In this document: positions 7,322 to 14,263 of the stretch, piece after piece
Numbering within the stretch: the stretch's first letter is position 1
How the letters are laid out: each line of letters opens with the position of its first letter
DNA from: Clostridia bacterium
GTDB taxonomy: Bacteria; Bacillota; Clostridia; Oscillospirales; CAG-272
DNA length: 23,590 bases
Direction of reading: 5' to 3'
NCBI GenBank assembly: GCA_900768535.1
Contig: CAAGDE010000122.1
Span: 1 to 23,590 of the forward strand
Made by a program: the position numbers and the translations under genes
The notes under the pieces: generated by a model
Seen by the model: the letters and a program-made list of their open reading frames with translations, nothing else
Database searches by the model: none
Told to the model about the DNA's origin: nothing

Positions 7322-9259
7322 ATGATCCAGCTGGGAGCAGCTTACTATCCGGAGCTGTGGGAAGAATCGGAGATCGGGCGCGATATCGAGCGGTGCCGGG
7401 AGTACGGCATTGACGTGCTGCGCGTGGGAGAATTTGCATGGGGGAAAATGGAGCCGTCCGAGGGACGGTTTGAGCTGGACTGGCTGGAGCGGATTGTGGA
7501 CCGGCTGCACGATGCGGGCATTGATGTCATCCTCTGCACCCCGACCTGCACGCCTCCGCGCTGGCTGATGAACAAATACCCGGAGGTGCGGCAGGTCTCT
7601 TACACCGGTGCGCGCGAAAATATCTCCTCCCGCTGTCACCCGTGCAAATCCTCCCCCCTGATGCGGGAGAAGAACCGGCTGATAACCGAACAGCTGGCAC
7701 GCCGCTTCGGCTCCCACCCCGGCGTGGTCGGCTGGCAGATCGACAATGAACTGTACATCTATCGGGACGGCTGCTACTGCCCCGCCTGCCGCGCGGCGTT
7801 CCGGGACTACCTGCGGTCGAAATACGGCACCGTGGAGGAGTTGAACCGCCGCTTCGGCATGGCTCGCTGGTCGCTGGATTACGCATCCTTCGACGAGATC
7901 GACCCGCCCCAGCCGAACGAATGGCGGCACCCCTCGCTCCGCACCGTCTGGCGCAGGTTCCAGGAGGCTTTGATCTGCGACTATGCCCGCGAGCAGGCGG
8001 ATATCCTCCACCGCTACACGAAAGCACCGGTGGGGACCGACATGATGCCGATGAACAACCTTTCCTATTACGACATGAACCGTCCGATGGACGTGGTGAT
8101 GTACAATCACTATGACGCGGCGGACAATCTGCCCCGGACGACCTTTTTCTACGACTTCGCCCGCCCCATTCTGACGCATCCCTTCTGGGTAACCGAAACG
8201 CAGGTCGGCTGGAACGGCAGTGAGTGGGCGGAATGCGGCTACCGTCCGGCGGGAAACTGCTATGCCAACAGCTGGCTCCCCCTGGCGCACGGCGCGGAAA
8301 AGAACCTCTACTGGCTCTTCCGCACCCCGCAAAGCGGGCACGAGCTGGCACACGGCGCGCTCTTCTCCACCGCCGGCAGACCCTACCGCGTCAGCGATGA
8401 GGTGCGAAGGGCAAGCGCGGACATCCGCCGCTGTGACGATTTCCTCTCCGGCAGCCGCGTGGTCTCGCAAATTGCCGTTCATATGTCCTCGGTGGCGGAA
8501 AACAACCTCTGCTCCGCACCGATGGTGAAGGGCTTCCACTACAAAAAAACGCTCACCGATTGCTTCCACGCCCCCCTGCGGCATTACAACGTCGACCTGA
8601 TCGACACCCCGCATCCGCTGGACGGCTACCGGGTGGTCTTCTCGCCGTTTCTGACCACCATTGACGAGGATCTGCAGGACCGGATAGAAGCATGGGTACG
8701 GGCGGGCGGCACCTGGATTGTGGGTCCCATGAGCGGCTTTCTGACCGAGGATACGAGCAAATTTGCCGATTCCCCCTACCCCTTCGTGGAGCGTATGGCG
8801 GGCGTCTGGACGAAGTATCAGAAGCCGATCGGAAATGACGTCTGGCGCGCCGTTTGGCAGGACGGCTCCCCGCTGGGCATCAGCCTTTGCTACGATGCCT
8901 ACGAGCCGACCGACAGCACCCCGCTTGCCACCTATCAGGGAGACGAATTCGACGGGCTTGCCGTCCTGACCGAGCGGCGCCTGGGGGCAGGACGGGTGAT
9001 CCTGCTCGGCAGTCTGCCCGATGCCGCCGCCATCCGCCGTCTGACAGGGCTTCCCCCGATTGCCGCAGCGAGCGACAACATCGACCTGACCGAGCGGAGC
9101 GGCGCCCACCGGGGACTGATCGCCGTTGAGACGCAGAACAAACCCGGTACACTGACCCTTGAGGGCACCTACCGCGACCGGATCACCGACCGCACCCTGA
9201 CAGGCACCGTCTCCGTCCGCCCCTATGAGGTCCTGGTTCTGGAGGCAACCGAAATCTGA
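7322..9259 (+). CDS. GH42 beta-galactosidase
   Basis: A 645-residue cytoplasmic enzyme (no signal peptide) that hydrolyses terminal beta-galactosides. GAAGGAG precedes the ATG. The GH42 fold is recognisable from AAYYPELW near the start. The acid/base is Glu143 in GWQIDNEL and the nucleophile is Glu292 in WVTETQVGWN. Cys105, Cys151, Cys153 and Cys156 (in GCYCPAC) match the zinc-binding cluster known in this family. A glutamine-amidotransferase-like trimerisation domain (about 380-580) and a small C-terminal beta domain complete the usual length. It is transcribed alone, divergent from the PocR-AraC regulator, and ends at a clear terminator. With the mgl importer downstream it would supply galactose from imported galacto-oligosaccharides. 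Substrate linkage cannot be told from sequence. Confidence 0.93.
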   Translation: MIQLGAAYYPELWEESEIGRDIERCREYGIDVLRVGEFAWGKMEPSEGRFELDWLERIVDRLHDAGIDVILCTPTCTPPRWLMNKYPEVRQVSYTGARENISSRCHPCKSSPLMREKNRLITEQLARRFGSHPGVVGWQIDNELYIYRDGCYCPACRAAFRDYLRSKYGTVEELNRRFGMARWSLDYASFDEIDPPQPNEWRHPSLRTVWRRFQEALICDYAREQADILHRYTKAPVGTDMMPMNNLSYYDMNRPMDVVMYNHYDAADNLPRTTFFYDFARPILTHPFWVTETQVGWNGSEWAECGYRPAGNCYANSWLPLAHGAEKNLYWLFRTPQSGHELAHGALFSTAGRPYRVSDEVRRASADIRRCDDFLSGSRVVSQIAVHMSSVAENNLCSAPMVKGFHYKKTLTDCFHAPLRHYNVDLIDTPHPLDGYRVVFSPFLTTIDEDLQDRIEAWVRAGGTWIVGPMSGFLTEDTSKFADSPYPFVERMAGVWTKYQKPIGNDVWRAVWQDGSPLGISLCYDAYEPTDSTPLATYQGDEFDGLAVLTERRLGAGRVILLGSLPDAAAIRRLTGLPPIAAASDNIDLTERSGAHRGLIAVETQNKPGTLTLEGTYRDRITDRTLTGTVSVRPYEVLVLEATEI

Positions 9260-9260
9260 C

Positions 9261-9305
9261 AAAAAGCCCCGTTCGGATGAATTTTCATCGGAACTGGGCT
9301 TTTTC
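9261..9305 (+). terminator. intrinsic terminator after the GH42 gene
   Basis: AAAAAGCCC and GGGCTTTTT flank an inner stem (GTTCGGATGA with TCATCGGAAC, slightly imperfect) and an AT loop. The stem is followed by a T-run on the plus strand and preceded by an A-run, so it could work in both directions. It lies two bases after the GH42 stop codon. Confidence 0.85.
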
Positions 9306-9663
9306 TGTACCAAAAAATCAACTTCCGGCTCCAATATATGGAATAATAACTGTTTTTATTCTTATTTCCGGCAATAAAAACGCAAAATCATGCATCCTGC
9401 CGGGGTTCGGAAGCGCCGAGGATCGGCACGGAAAAGAAACCAAGCCTTCAAAGCCGCCGTCCGAAAATGATCCTTTTACTATATAGAACCCACCGTTTTT
9501 CCCGGCAAGACAGGTGAAACGGGTGTATTTTATCGTTTTTTCGGGGTTGAAAGCGGTAATTTTTTGTACATTCCGGATAAGAAATCGCATTCTTTTTTTG
9601 CTCCGTTTGGGATATAATAAAGACAACGACAAAACGTCGAAAAAGAAACGGAGGAAATCCAAA
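9306..9663 (+). promoter_or_regulatory. mgl operon control region
   Basis: No gene. A good -10, TATAAT (9613-9618), has only TTCTTT at the matching -35 position, suggesting an activator is needed. TGAAAGCGGTAATT at 9548-9561 matches a catabolite-responsive element at 12 of 14 positions. Two similar tracts, ACCGTTTTTCCCGG (9492-9505) and ATCGTTTTTTCGGG (9532-9545), could be regulator sites, but this is weak. GGAGG lies before the mglB start. Confidence 0.5.
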
Positions 9664-10734
9664 ATGAAAAAGCTCATCGCAACCATCCTGACTCTGGCAC
9701 TTGCCCTGACAGCAATCCTCGGTCTCGTCTCCTGCAAGGGCAGCGGGGACGGAGAAATCTCGGTCTTCTACTACACCAACGCAGACACCTACATTTCCAG
9801 TGTCCGTGCTTCCATGGACAAGCTGCTGAGTGCCGCCGGTCTGAAGTTCCAGAACTACGATGCAAACGGCAGCCAGACCACGCAGACCGAACAGATCACA
9901 ACCGCGATCGCAAAAGGCTCCCGCGCCCTGATCGTCAACCTGGTCGACACCAACTCCGATGATGCCGCGCAGAACATTGTGAACATGGCAAAGGAAAAAG
10001 GCATTCCGGTCATCTTCTTCAACCGCTCGGTCAAGAAGTCGGTCATCACCAGCTATGAAAAGTGCGCGTTTGTCGGAACCGACTATGAGGAAGCCGGTCA
10101 CCTGCAGGGCAAAATGATCGGTGAGTACGTGCTTGCCAACTACGACAAGCTGGATCTCAACGGCGACGGCAAAATCAGCTACGCCATGTTCAAGGGCCAG
10201 GAGGGCAACCAGGAAGCCATCGCCCGCACCGAATTCGCCGTCAAGGATGCAAATGCAATCCTGACCGCCGCCGGCAAGTCGGAGCTGGTTTACTATGATG
10301 CAGCCAACGCAAGCAAGTATCAGGTCGACCAGCAGGGTCAGTGGTCCGCAGCCGCTGCAACGGATTATATGAACACCAACCTCAGCCGCTTCAACGAAGC
10401 CAACAACAACATGATCGAGCTGGTTATCGCAAACAACGATGAGATGGCGCTTGGTGCCATTACCGCTCTGCAGGAAAAGGGCTACAACAACGGCGGCAAC
10501 AGCAAGCTGATCCCGGTGTTCGGTGTTGACGCAACGGAAGCCGCAAAGAACGCTATCAAAAACGGCACGATGATCGGTACCATCAAGCAGGATGCAGACG
10601 GTATGGCTGAAGCAATCTGCACCATCGTCCAGAACCTTGTGAACGGAAAGGCGATGTTTGACTCCGTTGCCGCCGAAAAGGTCGTTGAAAACTGGAGAGT
10701 CAACATTCCCTACAGCACCTATCTCGGCAACTGA
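9664..10734 (+). CDS. mglB: galactose/glucose-binding lipoprotein MglB
   Basis: Binding component of the methylgalactoside/galactose ABC importer, about 356 residues. The start is the ATG at 9664 (GGAGGAAATCCAAA before it), not the upstream in-frame ATG at 9514, because the signal peptide starts here and ends LVSC (Cys24). The strongest identifier is DLNGDGKIS at residues 164-172, an EF-hand-like calcium loop found in E. coli MglB in the same place. Other family features are NLVDTNSDDAA and FVGTDYEEAG in the N-lobe and the ANNDEMALGAI and VFGVDATEAA segments of the ligand-side C-lobe. It leads the operon, followed by a strong hairpin and mglA. D-galactose or D-glucose is the expected ligand. 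Confidence 0.93.
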   Translation: MKKLIATILTLALALTAILGLVSCKGSGDGEISVFYYTNADTYISSVRASMDKLLSAAGLKFQNYDANGSQTTQTEQITTAIAKGSRALIVNLVDTNSDDAAQNIVNMAKEKGIPVIFFNRSVKKSVITSYEKCAFVGTDYEEAGHLQGKMIGEYVLANYDKLDLNGDGKISYAMFKGQEGNQEAIARTEFAVKDANAILTAAGKSELVYYDAANASKYQVDQQGQWSAAAATDYMNTNLSRFNEANNNMIELVIANNDEMALGAITALQEKGYNNGGNSKLIPVFGVDATEAAKNAIKNGTMIGTIKQDADGMAEAICTIVQNLVNGKAMFDSVAAEKVVENWRVNIPYSTYLGN

Positions 10735-10750
10735 CGATCCACTATTCCCA

Positions 10751-10780
10751 CTCCCAAGCGGCGCCTGCGCCGCTTGGGAG
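10751..10780 (+). other. perfect hairpin between mglB and mglA
   Basis: Perfect 13-base arms (10751-10763 and 10768-10780) close a CCTG loop, 16 bases after the mglB stop. AAAATCC follows instead of a T-run, so it is not a normal terminator. Such hairpins after binding-protein genes commonly protect the upstream message, giving more binding protein than ATPase. Confidence 0.65.
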
Positions 10781-10809
10781 AAAATCCATCCGGAAGGCAG
10801 GAAACCAAT

Positions 10810-12330
10810 ATGAACGAAACCAAAAGCACAACCGCTCCGGTGCTGCTCCGCATGGAGGGCATCGAAAAGGTCTTTCCGGGAGTCCGGGCGCTGGACGGGG
10901 TCAATCTGACCGTCAAAGCCGGCACGGTTCACGCACTCATGGGTGAGAACGGTGCGGGCAAGTCCACGCTGATGAAATGCCTGTTCGGCGTTTACGGAAA
11001 AGACGGCGGGCATATCTATCTGGAAGGCAAAGAAATCAGCTTCCGCAATGCAAAGGAGGCGCTGGAAAACGGCGTTGCCATGGTGCATCAGGAGCTGAAC
11101 CAGGCGCTCAAACGCAACGTGATGGACAATATGTGGCTCGGTCGCTTCCCGACCGTGGTACGCGGACTGCCCTTCACGAGCGAAAAAAAGATGTACGCCG
11201 CAACGAAGGAGGTCTTTGACCGGCTGGGAATCGATGTCGATCCCCGGACGGTGATGAGCAAATTGCCGGTCTCCAAGCGGCAGATGGTGGAGATTGCAAA
11301 GGCGGTCTCCTACAATGCAAAAATCATTGTGTTTGACGAACCGACCTCCTCTCTGACAGAGGATGAGGTCGAGCATCTGTTCCGCATCATCAATATGCTG
11401 CGGGATGAGGGGTGCGGGATCATTTATATCTCCCATAAAATGAAAGAAATCCTGGAGATCTCCGACGAGGTCACGGTCATGCGCGACGGCAAATGGATTG
11501 CAACGCGCGAGGCAAAGGACCTGACGACCGACGAGATCATCCGGTTAATGGTCGGCAGAGAGCTGACCAACATCTATCCTCCGAAAACAAACAAGGCAGG
11601 CGATGTGCTCCTGGAAGTGGAGCATCTGAGTGCCATGTATTCGAAGCTGACCGATGTCTCCTTCCGGGCACGGCGGGGCGAAATCATCGGCGTGGCAGGG
11701 CTGGACAGCTCCGGGAGAACCGAACTCCTGGAAAACATCTACGGCACCGCAACCCGCAAGTCCGGCACCATTACCCTGGACGGCAAGCCGCTGAAGAACC
11801 GTTCGGCGCGCGAGTCGATCCGCAACGGTTTTGCCATGCTGACCGAGGAGCGGCGCGCAACCGGCATTTTCGGAATTCTGAACATCCGCGAGAACGCCAC
11901 GATTTCCAGCCTGGACAGGGATCGGAAGGGTCCGTTCCTCTCCGAGAAGAAGCGTCGGGAAAGCACCGACTGGGTCATTCATGCCATGCACGTCAAGACA
12001 CCGACGCAGGAGACAAAGATCCGTTCGCTCTCCGGCGGAAACCAGCAGAAGGTCATCCTCGGACGCTGGCTGCTGACCGACCCGACCGTGCTCCTTCTGG
12101 ATGAGCCTACGCGCGGCATTGACGTCGGCGCCAAATACGAAATCTATCAGCTGATCATCGAGCTTGCCGAAAAGGGAAAAACGGTCCTGATGGTATCGGG
12201 TGAGATGCCCGAGCTGCTCGGCGTCTGCGACCGGATCCTGGTCATGTCGGGCGGTCGCCTTGCCGGCGAAGTGGATGCCCGGACGGCAACGCAGGAAGAG
12301 ATCATGGCGCTTGCCGCCAAATTTGCTTAA
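10810..12330 (+). CDS. mglA: galactose/methylgalactoside importer ATPase MglA
   Basis: Tandem ABC ATPase of a CUT2 sugar importer, 506 residues, the same length as E. coli MglA. The start is the ATG at 10810, because an earlier in-frame start would lie inside the intergenic hairpin. The first ATPase half has Walker A GENGAGKST (45-53) and Walker B VFDEPTSSL (D176, E177). Its signature is degenerate (PVSKRQMVEIAKA), normal for this class. The second half has a degenerate Walker A (GLDSSGRTE, 298-306), a canonical signature LSGGNQQ (407-413) and LLDEPTRGID (431 onward). This one-active-site arrangement is typical of the family and not a defect. It partners MglC, whose gene begins 15 bases downstream. 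Confidence 0.95.
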   Translation: MNETKSTTAPVLLRMEGIEKVFPGVRALDGVNLTVKAGTVHALMGENGAGKSTLMKCLFGVYGKDGGHIYLEGKEISFRNAKEALENGVAMVHQELNQALKRNVMDNMWLGRFPTVVRGLPFTSEKKMYAATKEVFDRLGIDVDPRTVMSKLPVSKRQMVEIAKAVSYNAKIIVFDEPTSSLTEDEVEHLFRIINMLRDEGCGIIYISHKMKEILEISDEVTVMRDGKWIATREAKDLTTDEIIRLMVGRELTNIYPPKTNKAGDVLLEVEHLSAMYSKLTDVSFRARRGEIIGVAGLDSSGRTELLENIYGTATRKSGTITLDGKPLKNRSARESIRNGFAMLTEERRATGIFGILNIRENATISSLDRDRKGPFLSEKKRRESTDWVIHAMHVKTPTQETKIRSLSGGNQQKVILGRWLLTDPTVLLLDEPTRGIDVGAKYEIYQLIIELAEKGKTVLMVSGEMPELLGVCDRILVMSGGRLAGEVDARTATQEEIMALAAKFA

Positions 12331-12345
12331 AGGAGGAACCGAATC

Positions 12346-13431
12346 ATGTCAACCGAAACCACCAAACAAAAGAACCGTCTGGCACTGCGCTGGGAGAAGT
12401 TCCGCGAGCTCTCCCCGGCGGATAAACGCAGGACCGTGACCGACCTGCTGTTCAACAACGCCATGTATATCATCATCTTCATCGCAATCATTTACGTTGC
12501 GATCCGGGTGCCGGCGTTCCTTTCCGTATCGTCCGTTGTCAACATCATTTCCCTGACCGCCGCCAAGCTGCCGATTGCGCTGGGCATTGCCGGTGCCATC
12601 GTCCTGACCGGTACCGATATTTCCGCCGGCCGTGCGGTCGGTCTGACCGCCTGCATTACGGCGTCGCTTTTGCAGATGACCACCTACTCCAGCAAGCTCT
12701 TCCCGAACCTCGGCGTCATGCCCCTGCCGGTTGTGCTCCTGATCGTCATTGCGGTCGGCGCGCTGATCGGGCTGGTGAACGGATTCTTTGTGGCAAAGTT
12801 CAAGCTGCACCCCTTCATCGTCACCCTTTCCACCCAGCTGATTCTGTTCGGTCTTGTGCTGATGTACCTGATGATCGGCGGCAACAACGGGCAGACCCTT
12901 TCCGGGCTGGATCCCTCCTACACCAACTTCGTGCGCGGCACGCTCTTTAAGATCGGCAACGTGTCGGTCCCCCGCTACGTGCTCTATGCGGTGCTCCTGA
13001 CCGCCCTGATGTGGGTCATCTGGAACAAGACCAAGTTCGGCAAGAATATGTTCGCGGTCGGCTCCAATGAGGAAGCGGCGAACGTCTCCGGTGTCAACGT
13101 CTTCCGGACCATCATCATGGTCTTTGTCTTGGCAGGCGTGATGTACGGCATCACCGGCTTCATTGAAGGCGCGCGGATTTCCTCCATCTCCGCCAACACC
13201 GGTCTGAACTACGAATCCGACGCCATCGCTGCCTGCGTCATCGGCGGTGTCTCCTTCGTCGGCGGTACCGGAAAAATCAGCGGCGTTGTGGTCGGCGTCT
13301 TCCTCTTGCAGATCATTTTCGTCGGGCTGAACTTCCTCTCCGTTGACCAGAATATGCTCTACGTCATCAAAGGTCTCATCATCCTCTTTGCCTGCGCAAT
13401 CGATATGAGAAAGTATCTGGCGAAGAAGTAA
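12346..13431 (+). CDS. mglC: galactose/methylgalactoside importer permease MglC
   Basis: Integral membrane permease of the CUT2 importer, 361 residues. AAAGGAGG stands before the ATG. An N-terminal cytoplasmic stretch (about 1-35) is longer than in E. coli MglC. It is followed by 8-10 hydrophobic segments starting at NAMYIIIFIAIIYVAIRVPAF. Family marks are GIAGAIVLTGTDISAGRAVGL, VNGFFVAKFKLHPFIVTL, and NMFAVGSNEEAANVSGVNV, the conserved loop facing the ATPase (each a permease signature of the RbsC/MglC type). It completes the mglB-A-C set, so the importer appears whole. The stop is followed at once by a structured repeat. Confidence 0.94.
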   Translation: MSTETTKQKNRLALRWEKFRELSPADKRRTVTDLLFNNAMYIIIFIAIIYVAIRVPAFLSVSSVVNIISLTAAKLPIALGIAGAIVLTGTDISAGRAVGLTACITASLLQMTTYSSKLFPNLGVMPLPVVLLIVIAVGALIGLVNGFFVAKFKLHPFIVTLSTQLILFGLVLMYLMIGGNNGQTLSGLDPSYTNFVRGTLFKIGNVSVPRYVLYAVLLTALMWVIWNKTKFGKNMFAVGSNEEAANVSGVNVFRTIIMVFVLAGVMYGITGFIEGARISSISANTGLNYESDAIAACVIGGVSFVGGTGKISGVVVGVFLLQIIFVGLNFLSVDQNMLYVIKGLIILFACAIDMRKYLAKK

Positions 13432-13437
13432 GCCATC

Positions 13438-13491
13438 GGGACGCGGTCCCAAAGCCTGCGCAAGGAACTTTTCCCCCGAAAAGTTCCTTGC
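13438..13491 (+). repeat. two-hairpin repeat, diverged copy (R0)
   Basis: Hairpin one is GGGAC-GCG-GTCCC (13438-13450). After AAAGCCT comes hairpin two with perfect 14-base arms (13460-13473 and 13478-13491) and a CCCC loop. It begins seven bases after the mglC stop. The order and linker match the copies at 14011-14100 and 23355-23590, though the second stem has a different sequence. No T-run follows. Confidence 0.6.
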
Positions 13492-13524
13492 ACATCTTCA
13501 AAACACAGCTTTTGGATTCACTGT

Positions 13525-13626
13525 CTTTTCCGAGCCGGGGACTGTTCTTCGAGAATCAGGATCGGCGTTCCGTCAGCGGATGGAGCGGAACGCGATCTGT
13601 CCCCGGCTCTGCAAAGGCAGGGAAAA
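13525..13626 (+). other. multi-branched inverted-repeat structure
   Basis: Nested pairings: CTTTTCC (13525-13531) with GGAAAAG (13620-13626 region); an 11-base perfect stem GAGCCGGGGAC (13532-13542) with GTCCCCGGCTC (13599-13609); inside it a small TTCT/AGAA hairpin and a longer arm, GATC-G-GCGTTCCG (13560-13572) with CGGAACGC-GATC (13586-13597). It lies in the message upstream of the InlB-repeat gene. It could be a structured leader RNA or an old repeat. I do not recognise a known riboswitch. Confidence 0.45.
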
Positions 13627-13659
13627 GTACCTGCGCGGAAGCAGAAAGGAGTCCGGAAT

Positions 13660-14010
13660 ATGGAACAAAACGTCACACCCCGTCAGAAGGGCGGGCTTTA
13701 TGCAAAAATCAAAATGTCGGTGAAAACCGCGAACATCCTGGTGGCGGTCCTGGGAATCCTCCTGGTCGGCGCGCTGATTTTCGTCACCCTCCACAACGGC
13801 TTTACGGTCAGCTTTGACACCAGCGGCGGCACATCGGTGGAAAGCGTTAAACTCCTGCACGGTGAAACGCTCCCGGAAGCAAACGCACCCACGCGGGAAG
13901 GCTACGTCTTTACCGGCTGGTACACCGACCGCGCCTGCACAAAACCCTGGGGCGCCTCGGACAGCGTCACCGGCAGCATGACCCTCTATGCGGGGTGGGC
14001 GGAGGAGTAA
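13660..14010 (+). CDS. small membrane protein with one InlB B-type repeat
   Basis: A 116-residue protein. AAAGGAG lies ten bases before the ATG. One transmembrane segment (about residues 24-46, ILVAVLGILLVGALIFVTL) follows a short basic N-terminus. Residues ~48-114 form a single extracellular module with the Listeria-Bacteroides/InlB B-repeat pattern: VSFDTSGG, then LPEANAPTREGYVFTGWYTD and ending LYAGW. Such modules usually occur in tandem in large cell-surface proteins, so one module on its own anchor is unusual. It follows mglC in the same direction after a structured gap and precedes the operon's terminator, so it is probably co-transcribed with the importer. Function unknown. A surface accessory to the importer is a guess. 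Confidence 0.75.
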   Translation: MEQNVTPRQKGGLYAKIKMSVKTANILVAVLGILLVGALIFVTLHNGFTVSFDTSGGTSVESVKLLHGETLPEANAPTREGYVFTGWYTDRACTKPWGASDSVTGSMTLYAGWAEE

Positions 14011-14100
14011 GACCTTGGAGCGCTGCCCCAAACCCCGCTTAGAACCTTCTTGGAAGAAGGTTCTAAGAACTCCAAGAACTTTTAGCGAGGGGGATTTCAG
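14011..14100 (+). repeat. two-hairpin repeat, copy R1
   Basis: It starts at the base after the InlB-repeat gene's stop with GACCTTGG. Hairpin one (GGAGC-GCT-GCCCC) is imperfect. After AAACCCCGC comes hairpin two, TTAGAACCTTCTT-GG-AAGAAGGTTCTAA (14039-14066), perfectly paired. A conserved tail GAACTCCAAGAACTTT follows. It shares order, linker and tail with both halves of the element at 23355-23590. Confidence 0.75.
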
Positions 14101-14130
14101 GATAGATTTTTGGTGGGGTGCTTATATGGG

Positions 14131-14175
14131 ACAAGCGCCGTGCGATGGGGCGGTCGCGCGGTGCTTGTTGTTTTT
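14131..14175 (+). terminator. intrinsic terminator of the mgl operon
   Basis: Arms 14131-14145 (ACAAGCGCCGTGCGA) and 14154-14168 (TCGCGCGGTGCTTGT) pair over 15 positions with one mismatch and one wobble. The loop is TGGGGCGG, and a T-rich tail TTGTTTTT follows. It separates the mgl operon from the sensor operon. Confidence 0.7.
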
Positions 14176-14199
14176 GGCAGGAGTTTCAGAATTTAACTG

Positions 14200-14228
14200 T
14201 TGATTTTTCCCAAAAAAGATGGTATAAT
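14200..14228 (+). promoter_or_regulatory. promoter of the sensor operon
   Basis: TTGATT (14200-14205), 17 bases, and a perfect TATAAT (14223-14228). Transcription would begin near 14235, just before the AAAGGAGG ribosome site at 14247-14254. With a good -35 and -10, basal expression without an activator is likely, as suits a sensor. Confidence 0.75.
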
Positions 14229-14263
14229 AAAAGCAACAATCCGTCAAAAGGAGGCGTTGCGGC

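Noticed and set aside
9277..9486. 69-codon plus-strand frame after the GH42 gene
   Set aside because: Its start lies inside the terminator hairpin and there is no ribosome site or recognisable sequence.
7301..11436. Minus-strand open frames of 677 and 662 codons (7301-9334, 9448-11436)
   Set aside because: They are antisense to GH42 and to mglB/mglA, whose catalytic residues are clear. The frames cross a terminator and promoters.
10810..12330. Possible inactive MglA because of degenerate motifs
   Set aside because: The degenerate first signature and second Walker A are normal for CUT2-type ATPases, and the remaining site is intact.
13532..13609. Possible tRNA, given the cloverleaf-like folding
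   Set aside because: The size is close, but arm lengths do not fit, there is no proper T-loop or anticodon arm, and the stem is 11 bases.
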